From Chrysomallon squamiferum (lineage: Eukaryota > Mollusca > Gastropoda > Neomphalida > Peltospiridae), in the NCBI GenBank assembly GCA_012295275.1, contig CM022672.1:18719894-18783893 (forward strand): a stretch of DNA of 64,000 nt, read 5' to 3'. Of the stretch, positions 1 through 12,039 are shown piece by piece. How positions within the stretch are numbered: the first letter of the stretch is position 1; each line of letters starts with the position of its first letter. The notes under the pieces were generated by a model, which did not search any database, was not told the DNA's origin, and was given only the letters and a program-made list of their open reading frames with translations. The position numbers and the translations under genes were made by a program.

Positions 1-76
1 TCACTCTCTTTCTCAGTTGCTTTCTGTCTTTCCTTAACTTTCTCTCTCATTCTTTCTTTTTCTCACTCTCTCTCGG
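1..76 (+). repeat. CT-rich tract
   Basis: Imperfect TTTCTCTC-type pyrimidine run at the window edge. Confidence 0.8.
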
Positions 77-120
77 TACCTGTCCATTTAATCCACCTAC
101 TATATGCTACAACAGCTAGA

Positions 121-168
121 ACAACAACTACTACTACTTCGACGACTACTACTACTACTGCTGCTAAT
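121..168 (+). repeat. (CTA)n imperfect microsatellite
   Basis: ACTACTACT units with GAC and GCT interruptions. Confidence 0.85.
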
Positions 169-706
169 ATCCCTACCTTACTATAATGTATATTTCTATT
201 CTGCCTTTTCAGTCATTTATTTTTTCTATTTAATTTTATTCTGCTAGCTGACATTAACACACATATGACAAATTTAATCAATATGCATTTCAGACATGTA
301 TAGTACGTTTCACATTACTTAACTGAATTTAAATATAACAGTAAAATAAACCAGTTTTACTTTCAGTACATTTCAATAATAATTAAATCAAATTCGTACA
401 AAAAGGAATGGATATGGGAAAATGCATATGCGTGGTTATATATATATATCTATATATTCACTTTTATTATCCATTATAACTAATACACTGAGATAAACAA
501 ATTAATTTCCAGTACTTTGGTTCGGTAGGTTTCTCCCGAGATACAGAAAAACAACAAGAAAAAAACATACTTAAAATGTATAAAAGTCATAAGAGTTTCC
601 CAAGCCACTCTATTCTGAATTATCTAAAGTAGATACGAGATTCATTATTGTTATTACTAGAAAATTATTTTGCCATTTACGAAGCTCAGTTGTCGAGAGG
701 CGCTGA
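169..706. other. Gene-free AT-rich DNA
   Basis: I see only short TA runs and no supportable exon, RNA gene or repeat. Confidence 0.6.
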
Positions 707-940
707 GTGTGATTATAGTTGCAGAGTAAAATCAAACTTTAGCTCAGATGTAGAGAAGGTTGACTGTAGTTTGTTTGTAGAGAGACGCAGACAGTAGTTG
801 AAATGTAGAGAGAAACCGGACTGTAATTTGTTTGTAGCGAAATGCTGACAGTAGTTAATCTGTATAGAGGAACTATACTGTAATTTGCTTGTAAAGAGAA
901 GACGACAATAGTTAAAAATGTAGACAAATAGATTACTTTG
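707..940 (+). repeat. 57-bp minisatellite, about 3.5 copies
   Basis: The landmark CTGTARTTTGYTTGTA recurs at 764, 821 and 878, spaced exactly 57 bp. A second landmark, ACAGTAGTT, lies between them. Because 57 is a multiple of three, the minus strand stays open as a 19-residue repeat; this is a by-product of the period and not evidence of a gene. Confidence 0.8.
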
Positions 941-1305
941 AGAGAAAGACGCCGTAAGACAGCTTGGAACCGTAACACTTTTTCTCATACTTTTTCTCCC
1001 CTTTAACGTACATAACATTCGCTTGTTTTATAACTTCGGCAAGTTTCTAAGCTTTTTCTCCAGAGAGCACGGAACACTCGACAAGAAGAAGACATTAATT
1101 GTTAACAGACTTCAGCATGAACTGACAAGCTGATATTACACAGATTATCGACAAGATCTTGTTGTCATTCACACTGTATTTCACACAACACGATACCAGA
1201 GTCACAACCTCCCTGCCTGCTAACATTTCCTTAAGGAAGATCTAAAATCACTTGTTAATGAATTGTGTAATACTGTTGTCACTTGCAAATGATATAGAAA
1301 ATGTA

Positions 1306-1309
<4 letters not shown>
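941..1309. other. Gene-free DNA
   Basis: No coding signal or repeat was recognised between the 57-bp array and the poly(T). Confidence 0.6.

Positions 1310-1352
<43 letters not shown>
1310..1352 (+). repeat. Poly(T), 43 bp
   Basis: Uninterrupted T run. Confidence 0.95.
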
Positions 1353-1353
<1 letters not shown>

Positions 1354-1500
1354 AAGACAATCAAGAATTATGGAATTTTTCTTATAACTATCAAGGGGCG
1401 TAATTATTTGTAAAATTCGAATCATTTTCTTTGGTTTACTTTGCAAAGATATTTTATTGTCTGAATACAGGGATAAAAACAAATTATAAGACATTAAAGG

Positions 1501-1740
1501 GAATGGAAAAGAATTGATAAGAAAAAAGAAAGAAGAAAAAAGAAAGATGGTTTCGAAGGAAGGAAGAAAGAAAGAAATAGAGGAAGTGTGAAAAATGAAA
1601 GAGGAAACAAATAAAAATTAAATTAAAAAATTAAAAAGAGACGAAGAAAAAAATAAAAATACATTAAGAAAGAAAATAAAGAAAATAAAAAGTAAAGGGA
1701 AAAATAAACTTTTTTTTTCTTTTTTCTTTCTTTTTTCTCG
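1501..1740 (+). repeat. Purine-rich tract followed by a pyrimidine tract
   Basis: About 200 bp of GAAA/GAAGAAA-type purine sequence (1501-1708) is followed at once by TTTTCTTTC-type pyrimidines (1709-1738). The two could pair as a hairpin or form triplex DNA. Confidence 0.7.
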
Positions 1741-2820
1741 ATATTATTTCTCTTCGCCTCTTTCTGTTACTTTTCATCAGAACTTTAATAATGCAATGGC
1801 TATAAACAGTTGGTAAATCGATTATGAAAAATACTTCGAGAATTTCTTTAGATCACTATTTTCAATTATCTCTAAACTATAATTCTGATGATTTTTACTT
1901 TTTTTTTTTTTCTATATTTATTTATTTATTTATTTTCCTTTTATTTTATTTGCATTTTTTTTTATCTCCATTTATATAGATAAACATATTGTCAGCCGAA
2001 TATTATGTTTGTATCTATCTATGTATGTATTTAATATGTATATATCGTATGTATTCTAGCTAAGACAGAGACAAACAGACAGAAATAATAAGGATAATGT
2101 ATTTAAAAGTTACGTCTAAATCCTATCGATAATCAATTTATCCGACCTAAATTCGCTGGCAGTGCTCTAGTACACAATACAACTCAGATAATGTGAACAC
2201 ATGAAGAAAATCGTGTGTACATCTGCTGACAATGCCAATCAATGGCCACTTAACACGTTAATAAAATTCATTCAGCGAACTCGTAAAATATTAATTTCTC
2301 CTAACACGTCAATGCTTTCAAGTGGAATATAGATTCACAGACGCACTTGCTTCTCAAATTGGTGACTCATTCACCCAAGTGCGCGTGAAATTAGTTTGGG
2401 TGAATGAAACCACTAGGAAGAGATTTTAGTGATTATGACACTTAGATAATTTGAAGTACACTATTTAACTGACTTAGTTTCAGAATCACTGATATTATAC
2501 GGTACAGTCTGTTTATAGGCTGTAAATATTTCATCTCCTGTTTCGTAAATAAAAGATAAAAATATAAAATATGATCAACTGTAAGTGGTGTTTAATGCTA
2601 GAATGGTCTTCATTTGTTTTTTATTTTTTTTTTTTTTTTTTTTTTATAATTATGTTTTTTTAATTTATCTTTGCTGTTTTGTATATTTAAAAAAAAATTT
2701 TTTTAATTATTATTATTATTATTATTATTATTACAGCGTGGGTTGTTTTATTAAGAGCAATTCTGCGGCAGCTCAAAAATTATATTAATCATCACTCAGT
2801 TGATTAATTAATAACTATAA
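1741..2820. other. Gene-free AT-rich DNA
   Basis: It holds a T22 run at 2624-2645, an (ATT)9 tract at 2706-2733 and a TTTA run near 1919. I see no exon. Confidence 0.6.
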
Positions 2821-2821
2821 A

Positions 2822-2950
2822 CAACAACAACAGTAGTAGTAAAGTAACAGAGTAATATAACTAGCAAAAGTAGTAGGAAGTAGTAGATGTAGTAGTAGCA
2901 GTAGCAGTAGCAGTAGTAGTAGCAGAAGAATCAGCAACGGTAGCAGTAAA
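2822..2950 (+). repeat. (AGT)n/(AGC)n imperfect microsatellite
   Basis: AGTAGT and AGCAGT units with frequent single-base changes. Confidence 0.85.
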
Positions 2951-3659
2951 ACACTACCAGAAAAAATTATAAAATAACAACAGCATATTTATTGCACATA
3001 CCAAATTCTATCCTCTCATCGTAACATTATCTATGCATTTCAGGCTCATTGTTATATCTTATCCATTGTCTTAGAAACCAGACATCAAAAACATTACTGA
3101 GCCTCATCCTGTTGTGAGTGAATTCGCGTGTTGTCTCCGTTACTCGTGCAATTTTTCACTGCGCCGTTTCGTAATTAACTGTATTTGATCTGATACAAGA
3201 GAATTTCTCATAATGAAAAAATTACGACTATCGCCCGGGTTAAAATATCAGGGTTACGGTTCTCACAAATCAAATCTGAGCTTGATGCCTGTTAGCGGTG
3301 GAAAAAAACAAAAGATAAATGAATGGAGTTATCAAATTTCATTACCAGATACTAAGAAAAAAAAATATATATATATATTAATAATAATAAGTAAATATAT
3401 ATATATATATATATATTTATTTATTTATTTATAACAAAGCAAGAGATAAAACAGAGGTACTATATGAATGAGAGATTGGCTGTCTTATTATTCAACGATA
3501 ATTTAAAAAAAAAAAAAAAAGTATTACGTGACAAGGCAGGAAACCCGCTACCGATTAGCAGTCAACATCTCTTTATTTATGCCTTCCCATGGACAGGAAA
3601 TTAGATAAATCGATAGTGAGGCATCGATTGGAACGAGAAACTGAGCCAATGTGCGACAT
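2951..3659. other. Gene-free DNA with TA and A tracts
   Basis: Contains a TA/TTTA run at 3366-3432 and A16 at 3505-3520. A 73-codon frame at 3213-3434 runs into the TA repeat and is not credible as a gene. Confidence 0.55.
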
Positions 3660-3731
3660 CCAGGTAAAGTGGACTGTAGCCTACAATGTTTAATACCGGC
3701 GTTCTAACCACTGAACTACAACTTCCCTGTG
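3660..3731 (-). repeat. Degenerate tRNA-derived SINE-like head
   Basis: Read on the minus strand from about 3730, the sequence resembles the 5' half of a tRNA. TAGTTCAGTGG (3718-3708) fits the pol III A box, followed by TTAGAACGCCGG. GGCTACAGTCC (3681-3671) matches 8 of 11 positions of the B box GGTTCGANTCC, at tRNA-like spacing. The acceptor stem is not maintained, so it is not a working tRNA. The body probably continues toward 3525. Confidence 0.5.
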
Positions 3732-3840
3732 GACTTAGTGATGAAAGTTTTAAAGTAAAAGTGTCTGGTTTTCTGGGCTTTTTATTGTAGAAGATGTTTA
3801 TTAAAAAACTGTCGTAATAAAAGTAGTTCATATTACAGCA

Positions 3841-4115
3841 ATAGTAGTAATAGTTGTAAAAGCAGTGGTATGATATACATATGGTAAGGTGGGAGTAGTA
3901 GTAGCAGCAGTGTAGTAGTTGTAGTAGTTGATGTTCTTGCTGCTGTAGCAGTAGAAGTAGATATAGCTGTAACTATAGCACTAGTAGGTAGTAATAGCAA
4001 CAGTAGCAATAGAAGTAGTTGTCGTGGTTGTTCTTGCTGTTGTAGCAGTAGAAGTAGATACAGTAGTAACTATAGCACTAATAGTGGTAGATATAACAAT
4101 ACCAGCAGTAGCAGT
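3841..4115 (+). repeat. Decayed AGT array with a 97-bp duplicated unit
   Basis: GTTCTTGCTG...GTAGCAGTAGAAGTAGATA occurs at 3933 and again at 4030, followed each time by AACTATAGCACTA. The trinucleotide background is otherwise degenerate, so the block was duplicated after much of the decay. Confidence 0.7.
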
Positions 4116-4969
4116 ATCCACAATTTTATCATGGCTTCCATTAGCATTTTTGTTATTACATTCCTGAGCATTTTCTTTTGTCGATTGATTCAGCTTTACT
4201 CTTTTTCATTTAATTTTATTGAAATACAAGGAACAAATTAATGAGTTAGGTTTCATCGTTTCCTCGAACATATAACTTCAATAAATCCTGTCGTTTAATT
4301 ACGTTATAGATTGTCATTCAACTCTTCCTACGTCGTTTTTTTAATTATTTTTTTGTTTCTCACATCACTGTTATATGTCTTTCTAACTGAAGAAGACTGT
4401 CTGGTTTTCAGCTTACGGAACATAACCTGAAAATTACCCTGAAACTTGATTGAACGAGTCTCAACTGCATCTAAAACAACACGACCGTAAGAAAGTCTAG
4501 ATAAAAAGTCACGCCACGCGCATAAAAAGTAATGGAGAAGTCGTCTGTCGATTCATAAAACATCATTTTTTTTTTATACAGCTTAATTCAAAGAAGCTTC
4601 CAACGAGAAGAGACACAGTTGAAAATTGCTGTGAAGTAAATCAGGCTGTAATCTATTTAATGTTAAAATTATTTTAATAGAAGGAGGGAAAAAAAAAAAA
4701 GGGGATGTAGGAGACATGTTCATTAATTTAATTGTCTTTCTGAACAACAGATCAGAGATGACTGGTATTTAAGAGAGGCAATGCATGTCAGGATTCCCCA
4801 GAAAGAAGAAGCGGATCTTTAGCGAGAACCGAGAGGAGGCAGATTCACAAAACCGGGTCTCGCATGTTTTTTTTTTTTTTTTTTAATATATATTTATTTA
4901 TTTATTTATTGATTGATTTATTTTACCGTCCTGTGTTATTTTAAGGTATTTGTTTTTATTATTTTTAAT
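4116..4969. other. Gene-free DNA
   Basis: Nothing beyond a T run at 4868-4884 and TTTA units near 4893-4912. Confidence 0.6.
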
Positions 4970-5029
4970 ATCGTCGTCGTCGTAGGTGTTGTTGTTGTTG
5001 TTATTGTTGTTGTCGTCGTCGTCGTTCTT

Positions 5030-5060
<31 letters not shown>

Positions 5061-5083
5061 TTATTATTATTATTATTATTATA
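4970..5083 (+). repeat. Compound trinucleotide array GTC-GTT-GTC-TTC-ATT
   Basis: Successive pure blocks of GTC, GTT, GTC, TTC (about 12 units) and ATT (about 8). Open frames on both strands are repeat translations. Confidence 0.9.
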
Positions 5084-5631
5084 GAATATTTAGTTAATTT
5101 TAAAAAGATAACGTCCAACATAATGATACTGCAAAATGTTTGCCCATCCTTTTGAAATTATGGATCCGCCCCTTGTATGTTACAATCAGAGTATCATTAT
5201 AAAAGTGCTGCAGTGTTAAAAAAGATATATGTGGCTATTAAGAACTTTAACCTTATTTTGTTTACTGACTTCAGACGTATGTTATAAATTCCAGTTCGAT
5301 AAACTTTAAACTATCTCCTAAATAAATTACGATTTCCTCAGTGAACGGCCCGCAGTTCAATACGAGGACTGACAAATAAAGCATATTATGTAACATAATC
5401 AAACTTCGGTTGCATACAAACTGCATTATGTCCGTTCCTGGCCTTTTGTTTTTTGCTGTCTAAGGGAAGGTGTATATGAAAGACCACTTTTTGCTAATCA
5501 CTCTATTTCATTAAGGCTGTAGAGTTATTATAAAAATGGAAGTGAAACTGAGACGTCAGACAGAACAGGATATCGACACAGGAAGAGGCGAAATAAAGAG
5601 ATTATTTTACGGACAGAAAGAAAAAGATTAG

Positions 5632-5750
5632 AAAAAAAAAAAAAAAAAAAAAAAAAAAGAAGAGAAAGAAACACCGAAAGAAAGAAAGAAATAGCTGATT
5701 CAAAGAAAGAAAGAAAGAAAGAGTATCATAAAAAGAAAGAGAGTAAATAA
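5632..5750 (+). repeat. Poly(A) (27 bp) and GAAA-rich tail
   Basis: A27 at 5632-5658, then GAAA/GAAAGAAA units to about 5750. Confidence 0.85.
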
Positions 5751-7356
5751 TTAACAAATTGTACTTTGATTTCAGGAAAATCTAGCATCGGGAATTACAA
5801 AGTATTTTTAAGGATACGCAGGACGGCCATGATTTACACCATTTCACTTAGTAAGACACATGAGCCACATCCTCGTCGTTGTTGGGTACAGTAACTTCTG
5901 AGAAAGCAGCGTGCTGTGAGAGTTCGTGTGTAAGTTACGATTCTCGTTACCACAGCCATTGAAAGCTGTGAGATGACTTGTGCAAGAGCGACTTGACACA
6001 ACATGTACTGTTAAAAAACAACGACATAAATCTGATCAGGAGATGGCGAGTAATAGTAGCAAGGGAATATCTGGTCATTCTTCAATAACCAATTTGCAGA
6101 AATCACCGTGAGACACTGCAGTCCAATATTAAAGTGCAAACTCGTGAAAGCCTAAGGATTTTCTTTTCATTAAAGGTTTCGGGAAAGTCATATAACTGAT
6201 GTAAGTTTGCAAATAAAGATTATGTTTTTTTTGTTGTTGTTTTTTTTCTTCAACATCTGATCAGTGAAAAGTCAGGCCTGTTATGAGAAAAGATGGTGAA
6301 ACAGAAATGTGGTACTTCGTTTGAAGTTATTTCATTTAAAGGAATGTTGCACGGACGCAAGACAAAATAAATATCCGGTATGTTAAAGCTGAATGTTCAT
6401 TATCTTGTTGGCTTTGTATTCAGTGATCTGGTGGTTTTCACTTCCGAATTAAAATATTTTACTTCTGCAAAATTTCGTCCGCCTTACAAACAGACAAACA
6501 AATGCGATGTATTTCAACACAAACAGACCGAGAGATACACATACACATCTATTCAGCGTCAGACGAGAGAGAATATTATATAGATATTTAAAATTAGAAT
6601 ATATCAGTGAACAATTTGAGACAACAGAGAAACATACAGATACACGGAGAATAAGAAATTATTCATAGGTAACAACCCCCCCTCAAAAAAAAAAATTCTA
6701 AAAATTATTTAGCACTATATATAATAACCAAATTCGTTTTATTTTTAATTAGCATAGTTTGCGATTTTTTTATTTTAATCGAATACAAATGAACAAAAGT
6801 TCACATAAAATTTACTTAGCAACACGCTCAAAACATAAACCTAAATTTCTCAACAAAAAAAGGAAGAAAGAAAAGAAAGAAAGATTGAAAAAGAAAAACA
6901 ATGCTTTAGTTGAATTGAGTTTTTTTGACAGTGGTAAAAAATTCATTTTTTTCTTCTCAGTTATCTGTCTGCTTTATATCAGCAGTCACCGAAACTCGAA
7001 ACAAAATTTTATTTTGTCAAATTCATTAAAAAGAATCACTTGATAAAGAAAAGATTTGTTTTCCATAACTGTCGCTTGAAAAGAACCTAAATGACTTTAA
7101 AGATTTTTAATCAGATTATAAAAGATTAAGTTTTAAACTTTGATATTAATTTGGGAAACAGTGGAGAGAGAAAAACAAAATCTGGATTAAAAAAATAATA
7201 ATAATAAAAGCAGAGTGTGAATTACAAAGCAAACTGATGAGTTTTTCTTTATAAGTTAATTTGTTTTCTGTGGCTTTAATTTCAAGTCATTGACTTCACC
7301 AACAAAATATATTGGTGAGAAACATTCATGTTAACTGACTTTATTTCTCAAATTAA

Positions 7357-7358
<2 letters not shown>
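5751..7358. other. Gene-free DNA
   Basis: Mixed AT-rich sequence with short A and T runs. The frames at 6380-6583 and 6759-7043 lack any recognisable domain and end in low-complexity sequence. Confidence 0.55.

Positions 7359-7408
<50 letters not shown>
7359..7408 (+). repeat. (TG)n microsatellite, about 24 units
   Basis: Perfect GT dinucleotide run. Confidence 0.95.
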
Positions 7409-7411
<3 letters not shown>

Positions 7412-7778
7412 AGACATATATATAATGTTCAAGACAGCTTCTGTCAAATTAAAATTTAGCTGGACAGTTACATTATAGTAATTCTGCCTGCGGCAACAAA
7501 ACAAATTCTTATTGCAGTTATGATTATAATAAACTTGATACACACTTCATAGTTTATGAGAAAAAAAGAAGATAAGTTCGAGTTACACGATGAGAAGGAT
7601 CTGTTCTAAAACGACAGTACTTAAGTCCTAACGAAATGCTGTCAAGCTGTCATCACGGGTTTTGTTTACGATATTTACAGAACATAAATCTTTTCGCCAG
7701 AGACGGACAGGCGATTTCTACAAAAGGAGACCCAGATGACAAGAAAAGATAAGAAAAGAAAATGGCCCTACAAATGTG

Positions 7779-7855
<77 letters not shown>

Positions 7856-7898
7856 GTATAGATAGATAGATAGATATATAGATAGGTATAGATAGATA
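7779..7898 (+). repeat. (GATA)n microsatellite
   Basis: About 20 perfect GATA units, then variants with TATA and GGTA. Confidence 0.95.
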
Positions 7899-7928
7899 AA
7901 TTTATTCAATTTGAGAAATAAGTCATAA

Positions 7929-8095
7929 TAAAAAAAAATAAAATAAAAAAAAAATAAAAATAAAAATTTAAAATTTAAAATTAAAATTAATATTAAAATT
8001 AAAGTTAAAATTAAAATTAAAATTAAAATTAAAAAAAAATAAAATGAAATAAAATAAAATGAAATAAAATAAAACAAAACAGAGTTGACGAAAAA
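7929..8095 (+). repeat. A-rich (AAAAT)/(AAAATT)n array
   Basis: Imperfect five- and six-base A-rich units, immediately after the GATA block. Confidence 0.85.
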
Positions 8096-9039
8096 TAATA
8101 AACTAGAAAAAAAAAATATATAAAAAAAAAAAAATTTTTAAATGAAATAACGCGCCAGACGTTTCACCAAAATTATACCACTGATACCACTGTACGACTT
8201 CTACATATTCTTTTTTTTTTTTTTGGATATCGCTTTCTCATCGGGAAATTACACGGGCTAAACGTGATCCCTCGTCGAGCGATGGTAGACATTTCAGTAA
8301 GGCTAGAGTAAATAAATCACAGTTATCACTTTCTTATCAGCGCACTGGTCATCGGGAAATGCTCGGACAATCACACCCGCCTCTGTTGTCGACTCTCCTC
8401 CACAAATTTATCTCGATTTTCTTTTTTCTTTTCTCTTCTCTCCCAGAAGTGATATCATCACGCGTTCAAACAAAGCAATCAATCAGTTGTAATTGCTCTG
8501 TTCTCGCGATGCCCTGTCTCCCAGCAATGAACACAAACGTTCCCTCTCTGCCTGTCATTTCTTCACCCCCACTTTTAAGGACTTGTTCGACAAAAAAGGA
8601 ATCAGATCAGTTGGTCTTTTCTTTAGACGAAAATCTTCCATATGTAAGGCACACATCATCCGTGTAAAAGCATCCTTTAATTTTCAGTGTTGTACTCTTT
8701 TTTTTTTTTTTTTTTTTTTTTCTTTTTACACGAATTAGTCTGTTCGATCAGCGATTATCTGTGTTTGTCGAGGCTTTTACAGGTCACGTGATCAGTGCTC
8801 TTAAAGTGCATCCGGTGGTCTGTTTCTAGCTTTCATCACGTGTGTAGCACGATGTGTTTATCAAATGTCGTGGAAGGTCCTATCGTGTAATGAGAATGCA
8901 CAAAATAAAACGTTTCTTGCTATTTGTCTGCGAGAGTATCCCACAGAGTTGCATCAGCGAGTTTCCTCTCTTGAATCGTGAATAATATAGTTTGGTGGAT
9001 GTGGGCAAAAACAATTGGAGTTCTTTCTTTTGATTTGTG
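8096..9039. other. Gene-free DNA of more mixed composition
   Basis: Less repetitive than its surroundings, with T24 at 8698-8721. Overlapping frames at 8359-8667 and 8493-8738 show no family features and run into the T tract. Confidence 0.5.
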
Positions 9040-9252
9040 TACATATACATACAAAAAATACATACATACATACATACTTACATACATGCCAACATAAATC
9101 ACATACACACATACGTACATAGATTCATATATACATACATACATACATACATACATACATACATACATACATACAAACATACATACGTACGTACATACAT
9201 ACATACACAAACATACAAACATACATACATACATACATACATACATACATAC
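9040..9252 (+). repeat. (TACA)n microsatellite
   Basis: ACAT/ATAC tetranucleotides with CGTA and AACA variants over about 210 bp. Confidence 0.95.
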
Positions 9253-9515
9253 TCACTTAAAAGCTGCAGTCCATTCAAATAAAAAATAATCTACAGATTT
9301 AATAACATAAATATGAAATCATGTAACAAGATTAGATGTAGAAAATCGTACTGGCATTAATCCATCTTTCAAGAGAAGCCATAAACACATTATTATAATG
9401 GAAAATACATTATTAACGTCTTTATAAGTAACATAGCTTTTCCCAAAACTGTAACACACTTTTAAAATTGCTTTCAAAAATAAATTACCTCATATTCTCA
9501 TTCGACTTTTTCTTC

Positions 9516-9516
<1 letters not shown>

Positions 9517-9558
<42 letters not shown>

Positions 9559-9670
9559 TTCTAAATGTGTTCTTGTTCTTTTTCTTCTTTTTTTATCGAT
9601 TATTATTTTTTGGGGGGGGGATTCCGACATCATTTCTTCTTTTTTTTCTTTTTTTTTTTTTTTTTTCATA
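9517..9670 (+). repeat. Poly(T) (37 bp) and T-rich tract
   Basis: T37 at 9517-9553, then T-rich sequence with an isolated G9 run near 9612. Confidence 0.85.
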
Positions 9671-10281
9671 TACAGATCTATAATTTCAACGCTGTCATTC
9701 ATCATGGAGTGTTAACATCTTCTAAGTAATTCCCTATATTTAAATCTCATTACTTGTGGCTTTAATTGCAGATCACAGCCCGCACCAAGCAGAATCTACC
9801 CCTGCCAGACACACATTAACGGCCTTTACTACCTAAATTAAGTTTGACGAAAATCAATAGGGGTTTGTGTGTGTAACTGTTTGCCCGCCGAATTTCTGTT
9901 TGTAAATCTTGAGGTAATTTTAAAAACTGGCTTACTAGGAAATGGAGTTCTTTAAAAAAAAAAAAAATCAGAATTATGGAGGTTTATGTAACTGATATGT
10001 TAGTAAATGATTTTTTTACTTTAAAACGATTATCTGACTGTCTGTCTGTTTCTCTGTCTGTCCTTGAATATGAGTTTGTATGTCTTTTAAAGCTGTTTCA
10101 TTATTTGTCTATACACATACACACGCACACACTATAGGCTATAGATATTAATATAGATATTAATAGATATTAACACACACATTCACATACACACACAAAT
10201 ACACAGAGATAGGCGTATAGGTAAACATTTATACATATATAACTATAAGTCTATTTCTGTAAATATCCGTCTGTCTATAAT
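9671..10281. other. Gene-free DNA
   Basis: CA- and TA-rich stretches at 10,110-10,260; no exon seen. Confidence 0.55.
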
Positions 10282-10329
10282 GACAACAACAACAATAATA
10301 ATAAAATAATAATAATAATAATAATAATA

Positions 10330-10391
<62 letters not shown>
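10282..10391 (+). repeat. (AAT)n-(ATT)n inverted microsatellite
   Basis: AAC then AAT units turn into ATT units at about 10,329. The two halves are complementary and could fold as a long AT hairpin. Confidence 0.9.
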
Positions 10392-10630
10392 CAAAATACT
10401 GACGGTATTAATATCTATAGCCCATAATAACATTAAATATCTTATAAATCAGCACTAGCAATAACTGTCATAAACTGCATTCAGAAATCGAGTTTAGTTT
10501 CCATAAGACCCACACTTTTTATTGCTCTCCAGATCTCTAACACTCCAAAATCTGTCACACTTGTATCGATCCTTTCCAAGGGATCATTATCGACATCATT
10601 AAAAATAAATTAGCATAGCAAGTTCAGTTT

Positions 10631-10742
10631 ATTATTATTAGTAGTAGTAATAGTAGTAGTAGAAGCAGCAGCAGCAGTAGTAGTAGTAGTAGTAGAAGTA
10701 GTAGTAGTAGTGGTAGTAGTAGTAGTAGTAGTAGTTGTTGTA
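10631..10742 (+). repeat. (TAG)n microsatellite
   Basis: AGTAGT units with AGC, GAA and TGG variants. Confidence 0.9.
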
Positions 10743-10974
10743 TTATTTAAATCTTGTTGACGAAGGCTTCAAAAGTTCTTACGATTTTAAGTTAAGGTTT
10801 GAGAATATGTTGTGTTTAAAATTTATTGGTTTTATAGTTTTGAAGAAGCATATATACATATATGTTTTATATTATATATACATATTTATCATATCATTTC
10901 CATTGCACATACGAATATTCACAGGCTCACGTGCAAAAACACAGAGAGACAATTAAGATCAAAACTTTCCCGGC

Positions 10975-11172
10975 CTCTCTCTCTCAGTCCTTTTCTCCTC
11001 TCTCTGTCTGTCTTTCTGTCTCTGTATTTATCTATCTATTTAAGTGTTTATCTGTCAGTCTCTCTATCCACCTATTTATCTATCTATCTATTTATCCATC
11101 TACCTCTATATTTATTTCTCTATCTATTTATCTATCTATCTATATATGACCTTCTGTCTCTCTCTCTCGTTC
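10975..11172 (+). repeat. (CTAT)/(CTGT)/(TC) compound tract
   Basis: Pyrimidine-rich tetranucleotides flanked by TCTCTC at both ends. Confidence 0.85.
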
Positions 11173-11880
11173 AATTTCTCTTTGACTAGATTCGCTAGAA
11201 AGAAGCAGCTTGTCAGTAACAGCATCACGCTTTGACGTCGTGTTTTAATGATGCTTTTCAGACGTAGGTACAAGCTCCTTTTATTTGTAATTACATTGGG
11301 ACTATCAGCAAATATTGACCATTAATCAGGCCGAGATTTGGTTACTTGTTCTGACAACAGTGCAAGACGGGAGGCTCAGAATGCCTTTGCTAGTTTAATG
11401 ATGTCTCGATTGCTTTCTGGAAAAACACTCCGAGCTTTAGACGAATCAGCGCAAGAGCGTACGTGGAGAGATCTCATTTGATAAACTCAGTAGCCCAACA
11501 GATGCTGTATACTGAATCACTTTAGAAAGGATTATACGCTACGTATACAAAACAAGCAATGTGTCAATGTGTAATTATGTCAAAGCGAGAGAATGTTGGC
11601 CTCTTTGAAATTTTTCCTCATTATCTACCAACTTCTCTTACTTGGCGTCCGTAATAATATATGAGTCATAAGTTTTAATAATGGTGGTGAAAATAAATAT
11701 TTGAATGAAGATTTTTTTTTTTTTTTTTTTTTTTTTGGACACGACCTATTTAAGCTTATATATAAAATTTATAATAAATATATTTTAATAATTTTTTTTA
11801 TTATCTAGAACGATCTGTATGTTTGACGATATTCTGTGTTTGAGAGATAACTCGAGTCATACAGGCAGAGAGAGACTTAA
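11173..11880. other. Gene-free DNA
   Basis: T25 at 11712-11736; nothing else recognised. Confidence 0.55.
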
Positions 11881-11959
11881 ATAGATAGATAGACAGAGAG
11901 ATAGATAGGCAGGTAGGTAGATAATTAGGCAGATAGACAGGTAGAAAGTAGATAAATAG

Positions 11960-12037
<78 letters not shown>
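11881..12037 (+). repeat. (GATA)/(GGTA) then (GA)n, about 37 units
   Basis: Degenerate GATA-type units lead into a perfect GA run at 11963-12037. Confidence 0.95.
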
Positions 12038-12039
<2 letters not shown>

